Part shown: positions 51,201 through 60,040 of the stretch, piece after piece
Layout of the letters: each line of letters starts with the position of its first letter
Numbering within the stretch: position 1 is the first letter of the stretch
Source of the DNA: Paenibacillus sinopodophylli
GTDB lineage: Bacteria > Bacillota > Bacilli > Paenibacillales > Paenibacillaceae
Reading direction: 5' to 3'
DNA length: 64,000 bases
Assembly (NCBI RefSeq): GCF_005930355.1
Contig: NZ_VDBO01000019.1
Span: 1 to 64,000 of the forward strand
Program-made: the position numbers and the translations under genes
The notes under the pieces: model-generated
Database searches by the model: none
Seen by the model: only the letters and a program-made list of their open reading frames with translations
What the model was told of the DNA's origin: nothing

Positions 51201-52460
51201 CTATTGGGTCAATTTATAGTACTCAGCAAACACATCCGCGAACGCTTCTGCAGTTTGGAGATTTTCTTGCAGGGTATTGTTTACGCCTCCGAATTCCAAT
51301 AGCAGGCTCCCGTTAGATACTGATTGGTTGTACTCAGCATTTCCTTGATGCGCGCTTTTGGTCAGAACGCCTCTTGAAATGCCAGGATATTTCTTATCCA
51401 GGAGCACACTCAGCGCATCTGCAAATTTTTTGTTTTCTTTATATGTCGGATTAGCGTCTCCGATTACAAACATAATGCGTGCGTACGATTTTCCATTAAT
51501 AACAACTGTCGTTTTGTTCCTCGGCACATCCGCATCGCGATGAATATCGAAGAAATAAGTCAAGGAAGCATGCGACTGTATCGCTTTATCTACCGCTTTG
51601 CGTGATTCAGCATATGCCTTCGTGTAGCTTAGCTTCTGCTCATTCAATTTGGCAGCGAAATCAGTTGCTTCTACTAAAGATGCGATTCCCTTTTTCTCTA
51701 AGCTTTGCGCTAATTGTTTGCCTACCAGCGTAATATTAACTTTCGGATCATCGTAAGAGGTCCCTTTTGTACTGCTTGATACATTTTTCCAAGACTCACG
51801 GTTATGGGTATGATAGATGTATACTTTACTGTCATTCTGACTAACTTCACCCGTGTTCACAACCCAATTCGCAACATAAGCGCTCCCCCCGCTCGGCAGC
51901 GATACTTGATACCATTCTCCGACTAAACCGATGACCGGAAAGGATTCTCCTTCCCGGGCTTTCGTAACAATTTCATAATCTAGGCCGGGACCTTTGCGCA
52001 AATTGGTCGTAGCCACCATCTTAACAATCATTTCCTTCTCGCCTTTGCCGCCTGATTGTTCTTCCTTATCCGGCTTCTGTCCGTTATTTGAAGAATCCTT
52101 ACCGCTGTCCGTCGCATCCGTATCTACAACCCAATTCGCAACATAAGCTTTGCTGCTGCTTGAGAGCTTGATTTGATACCATTCCCCTTCCGATCCGAGA
52201 ATCGGATAGGATTCACCGGCCACTGCCCTTGCTACAATCTCATAATTAATGCCAGGTCCTTTGCGCAAATTGGTGATATCTATTATTTTGGCTACCGTCG
52301 CTTTATTTTGTACCGCTTTCGTTTGTGCATATCGTTGAAGCCCCGTGCTAGTTAAACGCTCACCGGAAAGGCTCTGACCAGTTGCATGAACAGCACCTAA
52401 TCCACTGAACAATAAAGCCACAATGGCGGTTCCACCCAATAATTGATTTCGAAGTCTCAA
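51201..52460 (-). CDS. SpoIIP-family peptidoglycan hydrolase with two SH3 domains
   Basis: 419 residues from TTG 52460, which has GGAGG 8 bases upstream; the frame is open seven codons further but that part contains the ribosome binding site. Signal peptide, then two bacterial SH3 domains (about 53-112 and 143-200), each with NLRKGPGxxYEIV and VANWVV, joined by a Gly/Lys/Glu linker. The C-terminal 200 residues are SpoIIP-like: VYIYHTHNRESW, FFDIHRDADVPRN, GNAEYNQSVSNGSLLLEFGG. SpoIIP is an amidase and endopeptidase that thins the wall in engulfment. The classical SpoIIP has a membrane anchor and no SH3, so this is a secreted relative. Confidence 0.87.
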   Translation of the reverse strand: MRLRNQLLGGTAIVALLFSGLGAVHATGQSLSGERLTSTGLQRYAQTKAVQNKATVAKIIDITNLRKGPGINYEIVARAVAGESYPILGSEGEWYQIKLSSSSKAYVANWVVDTDATDSGKDSSNNGQKPDKEEQSGGKGEKEMIVKMVATTNLRKGPGLDYEIVTKAREGESFPVIGLVGEWYQVSLPSGGSAYVANWVVNTGEVSQNDSKVYIYHTHNRESWKNVSSSTKGTSYDDPKVNITLVGKQLAQSLEKKGIASLVEATDFAAKLNEQKLSYTKAYAESRKAVDKAIQSHASLTYFFDIHRDADVPRNKTTVVINGKSYARIMFVIGDANPTYKENKKFADALSVLLDKKYPGISRGVLTKSAHQGNAEYNQSVSNGSLLLEFGGVNNTLQENLQTAEAFADVFAEYYKLTQ

Positions 52461-52766
52461 AGCTAGCTTCCTCCATTCCAAAATCCTGTTCTACGAATTT
52501 CGACAAAATAGAGGAAAATCCTTCTTATCCAAACCTTTCGTTACCAAAATGAGAGTAAAGCCTCGATAAGGAGCTTTTAGAGCTATTTTCCTATCGATAT
52601 ATCGACACTTTGGAGGAATCTGGGTATACTGATGTAGTGCATTTTCGCCATATTCTATTAATAAACCTGTCTATATGACTATTTTATGAAGAATACGACT
52701 CTTTTTTTGACGGATTTATGATCGAAATGTATTTATTTTCATTCTAATCAGTAGAGGAGAATTTTT

Positions 52767-55406
52767 TTGCCATTATTAAAAAAGATGAGAAAATCTATAA
52801 GTCTATTGGTAATACTCGCCATGTCACTATCGATAATAAGCAGCGTTGGGGCGGCAGAAGCACCCACACCGATAACGGATGACCTAAAAGGTCACTGGGC
52901 TGAAACGAATCTTCGCAAATGGGTCGAAGAAGGCCTTTTACAAGGCTATAACGACGGCTCTTACCAGCCTAACAAAGCCATCACCCGAGCTGAACTAATT
53001 GCCTTAACGAACCGGGCATTCGACTTAAAGGAAAAGGCTGCTATTGCTTTCAAAGATTTGCCGAGCACGAATTGGGCATTCGATCAAGTAGCAACAGCCG
53101 TTAAAGCTGAATATGTCAAAGGTTACGAGGATGGAACCATCCGTCCGAATCAGCCGATTTCCCGCGAGGAAGCATCGTCTATGATTGCAAACCTGCTTAA
53201 ACTAGAGCTTGCCGGAGATGCTGGCGCCCAGCAGTTTAAAGATGCTTCTATAATAGCAGCTTGGAGCAAACCAGCTGTATCTGCGCTAGTGACAGAGAGC
53301 ATTATTAGCGGCTACGCAAACGGAAATTTCGGCCCTAAGGATAAGCTGACAAGAGCACAAGCAGTTACGCTGCTGGTGAATGCTCTAGCTGCTGTGAAGC
53401 CTGCAGCTGTTTATGATAAACCAGGAGTTTATGGTCCCGAGAGCGGAACAGAAACGATTAAAGGAAATGTTATCGTAGCCTCAGCTGGGGTTACGCTTCG
53501 CAATCTTATTATTGAAGGTGACCTGACGATTGCTTCAAGCGTTGGTGAAGGGGATGCATTCTTCAAAAAAATAACGGTTAAAGGTAATACTGCCATTCAG
53601 GGCGGCGGCGCCAATTCCATTCATTTTGAAGACTCTGTGCTTCTCCGTATTATCGTCAACAAGAACGATGGAACGGTACGGGTCGTTGTTGCCGGTTCCA
53701 CTACGATTCAATATGTTTTGATCCAATCACCAGTGAAGCTGGAAGAGTCATTTGTCACCGATAGCGGATTCGGTAATGTAGAATTATCCAGTACTTTGCC
53801 AACAGGCTCGCAGGTACAACTGACAGGTCTATTTGAAAATGTAAGCGTGCTAGCAGCTAGCATTAAAGTGAGCATTCCAAGCGGTTCTGTTCAGCAGTTA
53901 ACCTTTGGCACAAATGCTGCTAACAATGAAGTTAATCTGGGCAAAGAAGCAAGCGTGCAGCAGCTCATCCTTGATACGGTAACTAAATTAATCGGACAAG
54001 GCAAGGTTATAAAAGCCACTGTTAATAACGGCGGTTCAGGTTCCAGCTTTGAGACTCAGCCTAATCAGGTTGTTGGCGAAGCTGCAGGGTCCATTACTAC
54101 GCCCCCAAGCAGCGGCGGGTCAACTGGCGGCGGTGGCTCCGATGGAGGAAACAGCGGTGGCTCCGATGGAGGCAATAATGGCGGTGAGAGCAACGTTTGC
54201 GCTCAAGAAAACGCACCGTTGGAATGTAAAGATTCTAGTTTGGTAAACATTGAAATCGAAGGCTATACCCTCAACCAACTCAACAATAACTATTACGAGA
54301 CCGATTCTGGGTTCAAGTCTGATGTATATTCCTATAGCATTATTAACAACCTAGTGGCGTCATCTATTCAAGTTCCTATCACAGTAACGAAATCGGCCTA
54401 TGAGAAAGTTAGTTATTCTATTGAAAACCGAATAGATAATTCGTTCGAAACTAAACCTCTTACTGATATTAATAGTACCTTCTTTGTTGATATTGCTCCA
54501 CATGAGGATCTCAGCATTAATATTTCTGTACTTAGTGGTGATGAAATCCGCACAAAATTCTATACCATTTATATTCATTACCCAAGAAGCATTCAAGAAG
54601 CTTCCAGAATCGAGCGAACGAGCAGCTTCGATTACAATGAATATGGCCATAAATCTGACCTTAGATATAATCTCTCAATGGTAAATGGTAAAAAACTGCT
54701 CTTTTCGGATATCATAGAACTCTATCATGTCGGGGCAGAACAACCATTTCAAACGTGTTCGGTATCTGATTCATGCTCGCTTCTAGTAGAAGACTTCCCG
54801 CAGTTAACAGGGACCTTTAATGTAAAAGTCATTAGGGACCAGTTGTTGCTGGAAAGCGGATCGTACCAGTACGATCTAAGACCCGTTACAAGAGTAGTGG
54901 AAGACATCGGCGTTCGTGTAGAAGCGCTAACCAAGCAACATCTCATCGATGTATTTAATGAAGAACCATGGCTTACAACACCATTAAGCCATGCATTTAA
55001 AGCTTATCTTAATCCACAAAAGCTTAAACAAGTATACCCAGAAGCCAAATACTTTAGCTATTATGCTGAAACAATTCCATATCAAATAAATAATTACCCT
55101 TTAGCACCGGTCAATGATATGCTCAAAATGGGTACGACTCCATTTCATTTCAATTCATCGGGATTTATTTATGGGCCTAATCACATTGTATTCAATGAAG
55201 AAGAACAAGGTTTAACAACCTACTACTATTCACAATCCAATTCACCAACATCTCCAAATGAAGTAAGAGATGTTTTCTACTTTATTTATTTATACGACGA
55301 AAACTTCAATCTAATCGGTTACCATGCCACTCCAATTGCCTTTAATGAAGAGCATTTAGCTGATGGCTTAACCCCTCTCCACACCTGGAATCCTTTTATT
55401 GAGTAA
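52767..55406 (+). CDS. Surface protein with three N-terminal SLH domains and a beta-helix
   Basis: 879 residues from TTG 52767, with AGAGGAG 7 bases upstream. Signal peptide to about residue 29. SLH domains at about 37-80, 95-145 and 158-205 (LKGHWAETNLRKW, LPSTNWAFDQVA, IIAAWSKPAVSAL). Residues about 225-430 look like a right-handed beta-helix (GNVIVASAGVTLRNLIIEGD, GNTAIQGGGANSIHFEDS). A Gly/Ser linker (445-475) leads to about 400 residues of beta-rich sequence with no family I recognise. Here the SLH block is at the N-terminus, in contrast to the other SLH proteins in this window. Confidence 0.9.
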   Translation: MPLLKKMRKSISLLVILAMSLSIISSVGAAEAPTPITDDLKGHWAETNLRKWVEEGLLQGYNDGSYQPNKAITRAELIALTNRAFDLKEKAAIAFKDLPSTNWAFDQVATAVKAEYVKGYEDGTIRPNQPISREEASSMIANLLKLELAGDAGAQQFKDASIIAAWSKPAVSALVTESIISGYANGNFGPKDKLTRAQAVTLLVNALAAVKPAAVYDKPGVYGPESGTETIKGNVIVASAGVTLRNLIIEGDLTIASSVGEGDAFFKKITVKGNTAIQGGGANSIHFEDSVLLRIIVNKNDGTVRVVVAGSTTIQYVLIQSPVKLEESFVTDSGFGNVELSSTLPTGSQVQLTGLFENVSVLAASIKVSIPSGSVQQLTFGTNAANNEVNLGKEASVQQLILDTVTKLIGQGKVIKATVNNGGSGSSFETQPNQVVGEAAGSITTPPSSGGSTGGGGSDGGNSGGSDGGNNGGESNVCAQENAPLECKDSSLVNIEIEGYTLNQLNNNYYETDSGFKSDVYSYSIINNLVASSIQVPITVTKSAYEKVSYSIENRIDNSFETKPLTDINSTFFVDIAPHEDLSINISVLSGDEIRTKFYTIYIHYPRSIQEASRIERTSSFDYNEYGHKSDLRYNLSMVNGKKLLFSDIIELYHVGAEQPFQTCSVSDSCSLLVEDFPQLTGTFNVKVIRDQLLLESGSYQYDLRPVTRVVEDIGVRVEALTKQHLIDVFNEEPWLTTPLSHAFKAYLNPQKLKQVYPEAKYFSYYAETIPYQINNYPLAPVNDMLKMGTTPFHFNSSGFIYGPNHIVFNEEEQGLTTYYYSQSNSPTSPNEVRDVFYFIYLYDENFNLIGYHATPIAFNEEHLADGLTPLHTWNPFIE

Positions 55407-55411
55407 TACAA

Positions 55412-55457
55412 ACATGAAGAAGGCTGGCCGCAGCAAGCGGACCAGCCTTCTTCATGT
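55412..55457 (+). terminator. Terminator of the N-terminal-SLH gene
   Basis: ACATGAAGAAGGCTGG pairs perfectly with CCAGCCTTCTTCATGT; the inner CCGC/GCGG extends the stem. Confidence 0.85.
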
Positions 55458-55511
55458 CTACCGTACGTTTCTCCAGTCTTTTCTCTTAAATACTTACCTT
55501 TTCATGGAGTA

Positions 55512-56318
55512 TTAAACTAATTTGCTCTTCGAGATCTCTTCTCCATTAGTGTAAGAAGGGTGAGTCGAGGCAGCCATTTCCGCACGGCTGACCGTCTGCT
55601 GTGGCCGCAGTGTACCGTCAGGGTCCCCTTCCAGTATGCGGCTCTTCACCGCATTGCTTACCGTATCTTTTGCCCTAACAGGGATCTTATCATTATCAGT
55701 AAAGGAAAGCTTGACTGCTTCCCCCTGTTCTGGAGAGACACCTGGAATACGCAGCAGCATAACTGCTAATTCCACCCGCGTAACCAGCCCTTCCGGACGG
55801 AAAATTGTCGCAGAATTACCTTCTACAATACCCTTCCCTGCCGCTTCACAAATTTGAGTCTCTGCCCAATGATCTTTGACATCAATAAACGTACATGCCG
55901 GACTCTCCGTTTAATTACGGTGAATAATTAGGCCGTAGATCTTAATCATGCCGTTTTTCGCTTTTATGGTAATCTTAAATATATTGTCCCCTTCGGCAAG
56001 AGATACTGTTCTTGCTCCGGTGTATGTTTCCTCAAGCAGGGTTACGGCTGCATTTATATCTGCTTGAATTGCCTGAATTTCGACCTGGGCTGCTGATGTT
56101 TCGACCCTATAACTTGTCGTTCCTGCAGTAAATGCAGGGGTTAACCCCAGTTCATTTCCGCCAACCATTGCCCTAAGCTGTTTGAGATCCGCATTTCCTA
56201 AAGGATATACACTAGACGAATTACTGCCCTGACTACCGCTTCTAGCATTCACAAGAACTGATCGCGTGACTTCCACAGCCGAATTAGTTAGGAATATAAT
56301 TATTTCATCGGTCCCTTA
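55512..56318 (-). pseudogene. Remnant of an SLH protein with cadherin-like domain, in-frame stop
   Basis: The frame codes for the end of a Gly/Ser-rich linker, then a cadherin-like beta-sandwich (LGLTPAFTAGTTSYRVET, EGDNIFKITIKAKNG). TAA at 55911-55913 interrupts. The same frame goes on with TFIDVKDHWAETQICEAAG, a full SLH domain, and a second, damaged one (VSNAVKSRILEGDPDGTL). The third SLH domain and all N-terminal parts are missing, so the gene is dead as a surface protein even if the stop is an error. Confidence 0.78.
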
Positions 56319-56580
56319 AGTCTTCAAGAATACCTTCATCTTCTTCAAATACGTCAAAAAACGCTTCAAGAACCTCTGGCCGTACATTATCGGGGAGTTG
56401 ATTTTACCGAACCTTTTTCAAGATAACTTCACCGCGATCATTTTCCACAAATTTAATCTCATCGCCTTGAGAGACATTCAACTTTTCAGCCAAACTTTTT
56501 GGCAAGCTTACTCCAAGACTGTTTCCCATTCGGCCTATATTACGAGTATATCGAACCACATTCAATTTATCCTTTGTCAC
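56305..56580 (-). pseudogene. Orphan MazE/AbrB-type antitoxin with in-frame stop
   Basis: From GTG 56580 the frame reads VRYTRNIGRMGNSLGVSLPK then SLAEKLNVSQGDEI and ILKKVR, a SpoVT/AbrB-type antitoxin DNA-binding domain of 58 residues, and stops at TAA 56404-56406. After it the same frame continues NQLPDNVRPEVLEAFFDVF and EEDEGILEDLRDR to TGA 56305. This acidic tail is what toxin-binding parts of such antitoxins look like, so a single AAA to TAA change could have split it. No toxin gene follows; the SLH remnant begins instead. The ribosome binding site GAGGAG serves an ATG whose 6-codon frame ends on the GTG (GTGA overlap). Confidence 0.68.
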
Positions 56581-56738
56581 CTTGACACACCATTCATCGT
56601 TATTCTCCTCTTTAGGGGCATCGCCTCCCTTTATATACAGATTTTTTTCTCAGTACAATCTCAATACAACAGCCTTTTCTTAAAGACTCAAATACCCCTA
56701 CATGCTGGGAATACAGGATTGCTTCATAGTTCGCTGAA

Positions 56739-56755
56739 CTAACGTTACCTAATAG
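56739..56755. repeat. Cassette-region hairpin motif, copy 0
   Basis: CTAACGTTACCTAATAG: a degenerate copy of the 17-base palindrome described for the copies at 57227, 57902, 58285, 58819 and 61780. Confidence 0.5.
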
Positions 56756-56823
56756 TTGAATAACAGTTGCTATTTTCAAATTACGTATTAGCTCTTGCGT
56801 CGCCCCCCATCGCTCTACGGCCT

Positions 56824-57135
56824 TTACTTTTTTAATGATTCAATTATCCCTTTGGCTATCACTCTATTTGTTATTAATTCAAATTTCATTCCAGGTTTGA
56901 TTAAATGATTTGATGCTTCTTCTTTTTCATGGAAAAGCAAATACAAGTCTGCAGTCGACTCTCTTTGAATATTTGGAGAATTGTGAAATTCAATGACTGC
57001 ACTCCATAAGCCGTTTATTAAATCCCTATCTTCTTCAAAGATGATGGGTGTTGAGAAGTTACTAACTGGAATAATACTCTGACCGCCTTCATCAATAGTC
57101 AGAAAATATATTTTCACCTTTCCCACTGTCTGCAT
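56824..57135 (-). CDS. Small protein with EF-Tu-like C-terminal barrel (hypothetical)
   Basis: 103 residues from ATG 57135; the frame is open to 57213 but the extra part looks unlike protein. It reads VGKVKIYFLTIDEGGQS at the start and ends IKPGMKFELITNRVIAKGII, the pattern of the beta-barrel that forms the C-terminal domain of elongation factor Tu. Such stand-alone barrels occur in Bacillales as uncharacterised proteins. The ribosome binding site is weak. It is one of several small minus-strand genes separated by the 17-base hairpin motif. Confidence 0.55.
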   Translation of the reverse strand: MQTVGKVKIYFLTIDEGGQSIIPVSNFSTPIIFEEDRDLINGLWSAVIEFHNSPNIQRESTADLYLLFHEKEEASNHLIKPGMKFELITNRVIAKGIIESLKK

Positions 57136-57226
57136 GATTTTATTAACTCTTTCAGAGTATTTCAGAAAGCTTCTACTCAAATTATGAGCACATCGCGACA
57201 CCTGCTCATTCATGTGTGTTATTCAA

Positions 57227-57243
57227 CTATCGTTCTTCGTTAG
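57227..57243. repeat. Cassette-region hairpin motif, copy 1
   Basis: CTATCGTTCTTCGTTAG: 6-base arms CTATCG and CGTTAG around 5 bases, followed by CTTAA. Confidence 0.65.
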
Positions 57244-57266
57244 CTTAAAGCCCCCACGTTAAAGGG

Positions 57267-57796
57267 CTATAGCAGAATCCAGAATCGTTTTACAATGTTC
57301 CCATTATCCTCTTCGTACTCCGATTCAAACTGACCTCCATTTTTGATGATGGTCTTTTCTGATGCTACATTGCCTTCATCACATACTAATAGAACTTTGT
57401 TTAAGCCCATTTTTTTGTTATCCGGAGTGTTAATGCTAAAAGGATCGAAGCATAACCTTTTCTTCTTTCTGCTGGGCGTATACCATACCCGATGTGTCCA
57501 CCACAATTCAGAAGCCTCACATTGAGTCGGTGTCTAATATTCACTGCACCAATGACTATCTTTGAATGTTTCACTATGAGCCAGAACGTAGAATGGGGAA
57601 CAAAGCCCTCGTTCGTTAACTTATCTCCTGTGTCTTCCGAGTACAAGAAATCAATCATTTCATCAAAATTAGAAGGATCTTTTTCTACAACCCACGGGGT
57701 AATATCTTCGCCACTTGACTTCCACTCTTTAAAAAACGATACATACTCATCCTTATATTCAATAGACGGTGCTACCAACTTAATCAATTCCGACAT
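57267..57796 (-). pseudogene. GNAT N-acetyltransferase, frameshifted at an A-run
   Basis: The first frame (ATG 57796) covers the N-terminal two thirds and the acetyl-CoA site GGHIGYGIRPAERRKGYAS. It ends at a stop just after TKKW. The second frame continues exactly where the first should go: KKMGLNKVLLVCDEGNVAS and ENGG-like KNGGQFE, then the end IVKRFWI. One extra base in the A7 run at 57410-57416 would restore a normal 175-residue GNAT. Substrate unknown. Either a real break or a homopolymer error. Confidence 0.78.
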
Positions 57797-57901
57797 CCAT
57801 TTCACCACATTTATTATAATTTATATTCTCATAATACAAGCTAAGTAATCATGCATTTAACTAACCCGTATTAGCGCCTGCCATCCATGTATGGTGTACA
57901 A

Positions 57902-57918
57902 CTATCGTCTCCCGATAG
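57902..57918. repeat. Cassette-region hairpin motif, copy 2
   Basis: CTATCGTCTCCCGATAG: perfect 6-base arms around TCTCC, followed by CTTAA. Confidence 0.65.
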
Positions 57919-57919
57919 C

Positions 57920-58240
57920 TTAATCCTGTTTTCTCAATAATTCATTGAAGATTTGCGTTACTTCTGCATATCCAACAATTCTTGATGCCTCTTGAATTCT
58001 AATTACTTTACCAATCCATAGCGTACGTGGATATGCCTCTAGGGATATAAAAGTAATTGTCCCCATCACAGTCTCACCAGGCATTAGAATTACATCATCG
58101 TAATAATGGTGTTCCCCTGTCGTTAGGTAATCATCTCTAATCAAATGTGCAGGACGGTATCCTGAGGAAACTGGCTTATGTTTCCCTAGATCTTTTTCAT
58201 AGCTTTTTATTAAAGTTATTTTTGCTTCAATATCATACAT
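57920..58240 (-). CDS. Small protein resembling the EF-Tu C-terminal barrel (hypothetical)
   Basis: 106 residues; AAGGAG is 8 bases before the ATG. The text DIEAKITLIKSYEKD, SSGYRPAHLIRDDYLTTGEH, ILMPGETVMGTITFISLEAY and EASRIVGYAEVTQIF follows the third domain of elongation factor Tu and its stand-alone relatives. Role unknown. A second barrel-like protein lies two genes downstream (56824-57135). Confidence 0.72.
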   Translation of the reverse strand: MYDIEAKITLIKSYEKDLGKHKPVSSGYRPAHLIRDDYLTTGEHHYYDDVILMPGETVMGTITFISLEAYPRTLWIGKVIRIQEASRIVGYAEVTQIFNELLRKQD

Positions 58241-58284
58241 TCTGCTTGCTCCTTCGAAACCTTAGGTTTAGCTACTTTTTCATG

Positions 58285-58301
58285 CTAACGTCTCTCGTTA
58301 G
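58285..58301. repeat. Cassette-region hairpin motif, copy 3
   Basis: CTAACGTCTCTCGTTAG: perfect 6-base arms CTAACG and CGTTAG around TCTCT. Confidence 0.65.
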
Positions 58302-58337
58302 TATAACAAAAGCCCTTCCTGAAATTTTCATATGGTA

Positions 58338-58721
58338 CTAGTTGAAGTCAGGGACTTGTCTACCTAAATCTCTATCAGCTTCTATTTGAAGTTGAATCGT
58401 TTTAGTTCCCATGTATTTTCGTGCAGTCCCTAGAATCGATCTGTCATTCCCAAGGATTTCTAATACCGTTACTGAAAAAAGGTTCATTAAGTGAGCATCT
58501 TCGTCATTAGATAATTCTTCAAAATATTTAAAAATATTATCTAATAGGTTGATATTTTTTTCCTCACTTAATAGTTTAATTATTTCAGGCATGAAGATCC
58601 TCTCAACTATTACAGTTTCTAGCACCTCACCGTAGGTAGCGATTGATTCTTTATACGCAATCTCAGATGAAGGTAAGAAATGCAACATTCTTCTAAAGAA
58701 TTCTTCCGTTTTTTTATTCAT
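58338..58721 (-). CDS. Hypothetical helical protein (possibly DUF7674-like)
   Basis: 127 residues from ATG 58721, with AAGGAG 9 bases upstream (GTG 58727 is too close). All-helical, with YFEELSNDEDAHLMNLFSVT, VLEILGNDRSI and ARKYMGTKT. This resembles short uncharacterised proteins found near toxin-immunity loci, but that likeness is from memory and weak. Function unknown. Confidence 0.65.
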   Translation of the reverse strand: MNKKTEEFFRRMLHFLPSSEIAYKESIATYGEVLETVIVERIFMPEIIKLLSEEKNINLLDNIFKYFEELSNDEDAHLMNLFSVTVLEILGNDRSILGTARKYMGTKTIQLQIEADRDLGRQVPDFN

Positions 58722-58754
58722 TACCACCAGCTCCTTATATTTATGTCTTGAATG

Positions 58755-58772
58755 CTGCCCGTTACTTCAACG
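58755..58772. repeat. Partner motif of the cassette repeat
   Basis: CTGCCCGTTACTTCAACG. Related sequence (CTACCCGTTAACTTAACG) occurs at 61717-61734, in both cases on the far side of a terminator hairpin from the 17-base palindrome. Confidence 0.5.
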
Positions 58773-58775
58773 AAC

Positions 58776-58807
58776 AAAGGCAGCCGATCGCGTAGCCGGC
58801 TGCCTTC
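58776..58807 (-). terminator. Terminator of the SnoaL-like gene
   Basis: AAGGCAGCCG and CGGCTGCCTT pair around a 10-base loop; on the minus strand TTTGTTC follows. Confidence 0.75.
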
Positions 58808-58818
58808 ATATCGTGGTG

Positions 58819-58835
58819 CTATCGTTCTCCGTTAG
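58819..58835. repeat. Cassette-region hairpin motif, copy 4
   Basis: CTATCGTTCTCCGTTAG, followed by CTTAA; differs from copy 1 at one base. Confidence 0.65.
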
Positions 58836-58864
58836 CTTAATAATGCGATGTCTCATCAAGTTAA

Positions 58865-59248
58865 TTAACTATAATCTTCAATCAATGTTATTTTTCCTTC
58901 TTTAATAACAAATACTGACTTCCCTTTTAGTTGAAGCGTATCTCCAACCTTTAATCCATTAGGCAAATCAACAGCTAGTTTTGCTTCGTAATCAATTCGT
59001 ATTTCTACTCTGTCATCTATAGCACTGTAATCGGTAATTGTCTGACAACGACTAGCGAAAATCGTTGACGACTTTTCTGCCAGTTCTTTAAACTCATGTA
59101 TTCCTCTGGTCTCTGTGTTAATTTCACCATTGGAAAAATTTCTAAACAAAATATCATTTTCTAAAAGTTTCACTATGCTCTCTACATCAAATGAATTGTA
59201 GGCCTCAACATACTTTTCGATGATTGCTTGGGTTTCTTCACTAATCAT
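58865..59248 (-). CDS. SnoaL/NTF2-like protein
   Basis: 127 residues from ATG 59248, with AGGAG 7 bases upstream. The cone fold is clear: ETQAIIEKYVEAYNSFDVES, IVKLLENDILFRNFS, THG-like TRGIHEFKELA, and a last strand FVIKEGKITLIEDYS. Members range from isomerases to binding proteins. No catalytic residues can be assigned. Confidence 0.82.
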   Translation of the reverse strand: MISEETQAIIEKYVEAYNSFDVESIVKLLENDILFRNFSNGEINTETRGIHEFKELAEKSSTIFASRCQTITDYSAIDDRVEIRIDYEAKLAVDLPNGLKVGDTLQLKGKSVFVIKEGKITLIEDYS

Positions 59249-59544
59249 AGTCATACTCCTATCTTAGATTGTACTCTTTCCATATTCTTTATAACTGATA
59301 GTTTTTCCTTTATTTGAAACAAGGCGACTGAAAAATTTATTAAACTAAACTGCCCGATAGCGTAATCGTCACTTGATACCCGCCCTTTAATTGTCATACA
59401 TTCAGACGAATTCCTTTTTAGTTATTTTTCAAAAATTTACGCTTCCGAATCTATGAGACCGATGAATTCCCGGATCGACTGTCGTCTATATAAACGAAGG
59501 CATAAATGAACACAAACTAATTTGACGAAGAGGTGTTTTTGAAA

Positions 59545-59961
59545 ATGGCATTAACGTCCGCATTCACGAGCTTCAACCTGCCTGTAAAAAATGTGGAACA
59601 ATCAAAAGCGTTCTTCACCGGACTCGGATTCGAGCTCAACCCGCAATTCCCCGAGAACGAGAATTCGGTAGCCATCGTGATCGGTGACAACCTGCAGGTC
59701 ATGCTGATCAATCAAGCATTCTTTAATACGCTCACGGAGAAGGAATCCGTCGATACGAGCAAGTATGCGCAGATGACGATCGCATTGGCCTTCGAGAGCC
59801 GGGAAAAGGTCGATGAAATCGTGAATACCGCGGTCTCCTTGGGCGGGAAATTGCACGCTGAACCTGAAGATTATGGATCCATGTATCATTGGGGCTTCGT
59901 GGACTTGGACGGTCATCTGTGGGCCATTAACTACATGAACATGAATACGGCACAAGGTTAA
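59545..59961 (+). CDS. VOC-family (glyoxalase-like) protein
   Basis: 138 residues. Two beta-alpha-beta-beta-beta modules: FTSFNLPVKNVEQSKAFFTG, LGFELNPQF, then SREKVDEIVNTAVSLGGK and DLDGHLWAINYMN. A metal site is partly kept (a C-terminal Glu is replaced by N in AINYM). GTG 59533 and TTG 59539 are alternative starts; GAGGTG lies upstream of all three. DNA here is visibly richer in G+C than in the preceding region. Confidence 0.87.
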   Translation: MALTSAFTSFNLPVKNVEQSKAFFTGLGFELNPQFPENENSVAIVIGDNLQVMLINQAFFNTLTEKESVDTSKYAQMTIALAFESREKVDEIVNTAVSLGGKLHAEPEDYGSMYHWGFVDLDGHLWAINYMNMNTAQG

Positions 59962-59997
59962 GGTACACTTAAAGCACGCTCCTACTAGGGTTCAAAA

Positions 59998-60033
59998 AGA
60001 AAGACGCCGGGCATCTTCCCCGGCGTCTTCTTC
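59998..60033. terminator. Bidirectional terminator between VOC and SRPBCC genes
   Basis: GAAAGACGCCGGG pairs with CCCGGCGTCTTC around a 6-base loop. Confidence 0.85.
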
Positions 60034-60040
60034 GCGATGA

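Noticed and set aside
56739-58835. The spaced short palindromes as a CRISPR array
   Set aside because: Spacing is several hundred bases with genes between, copies differ, and no cas gene is present.
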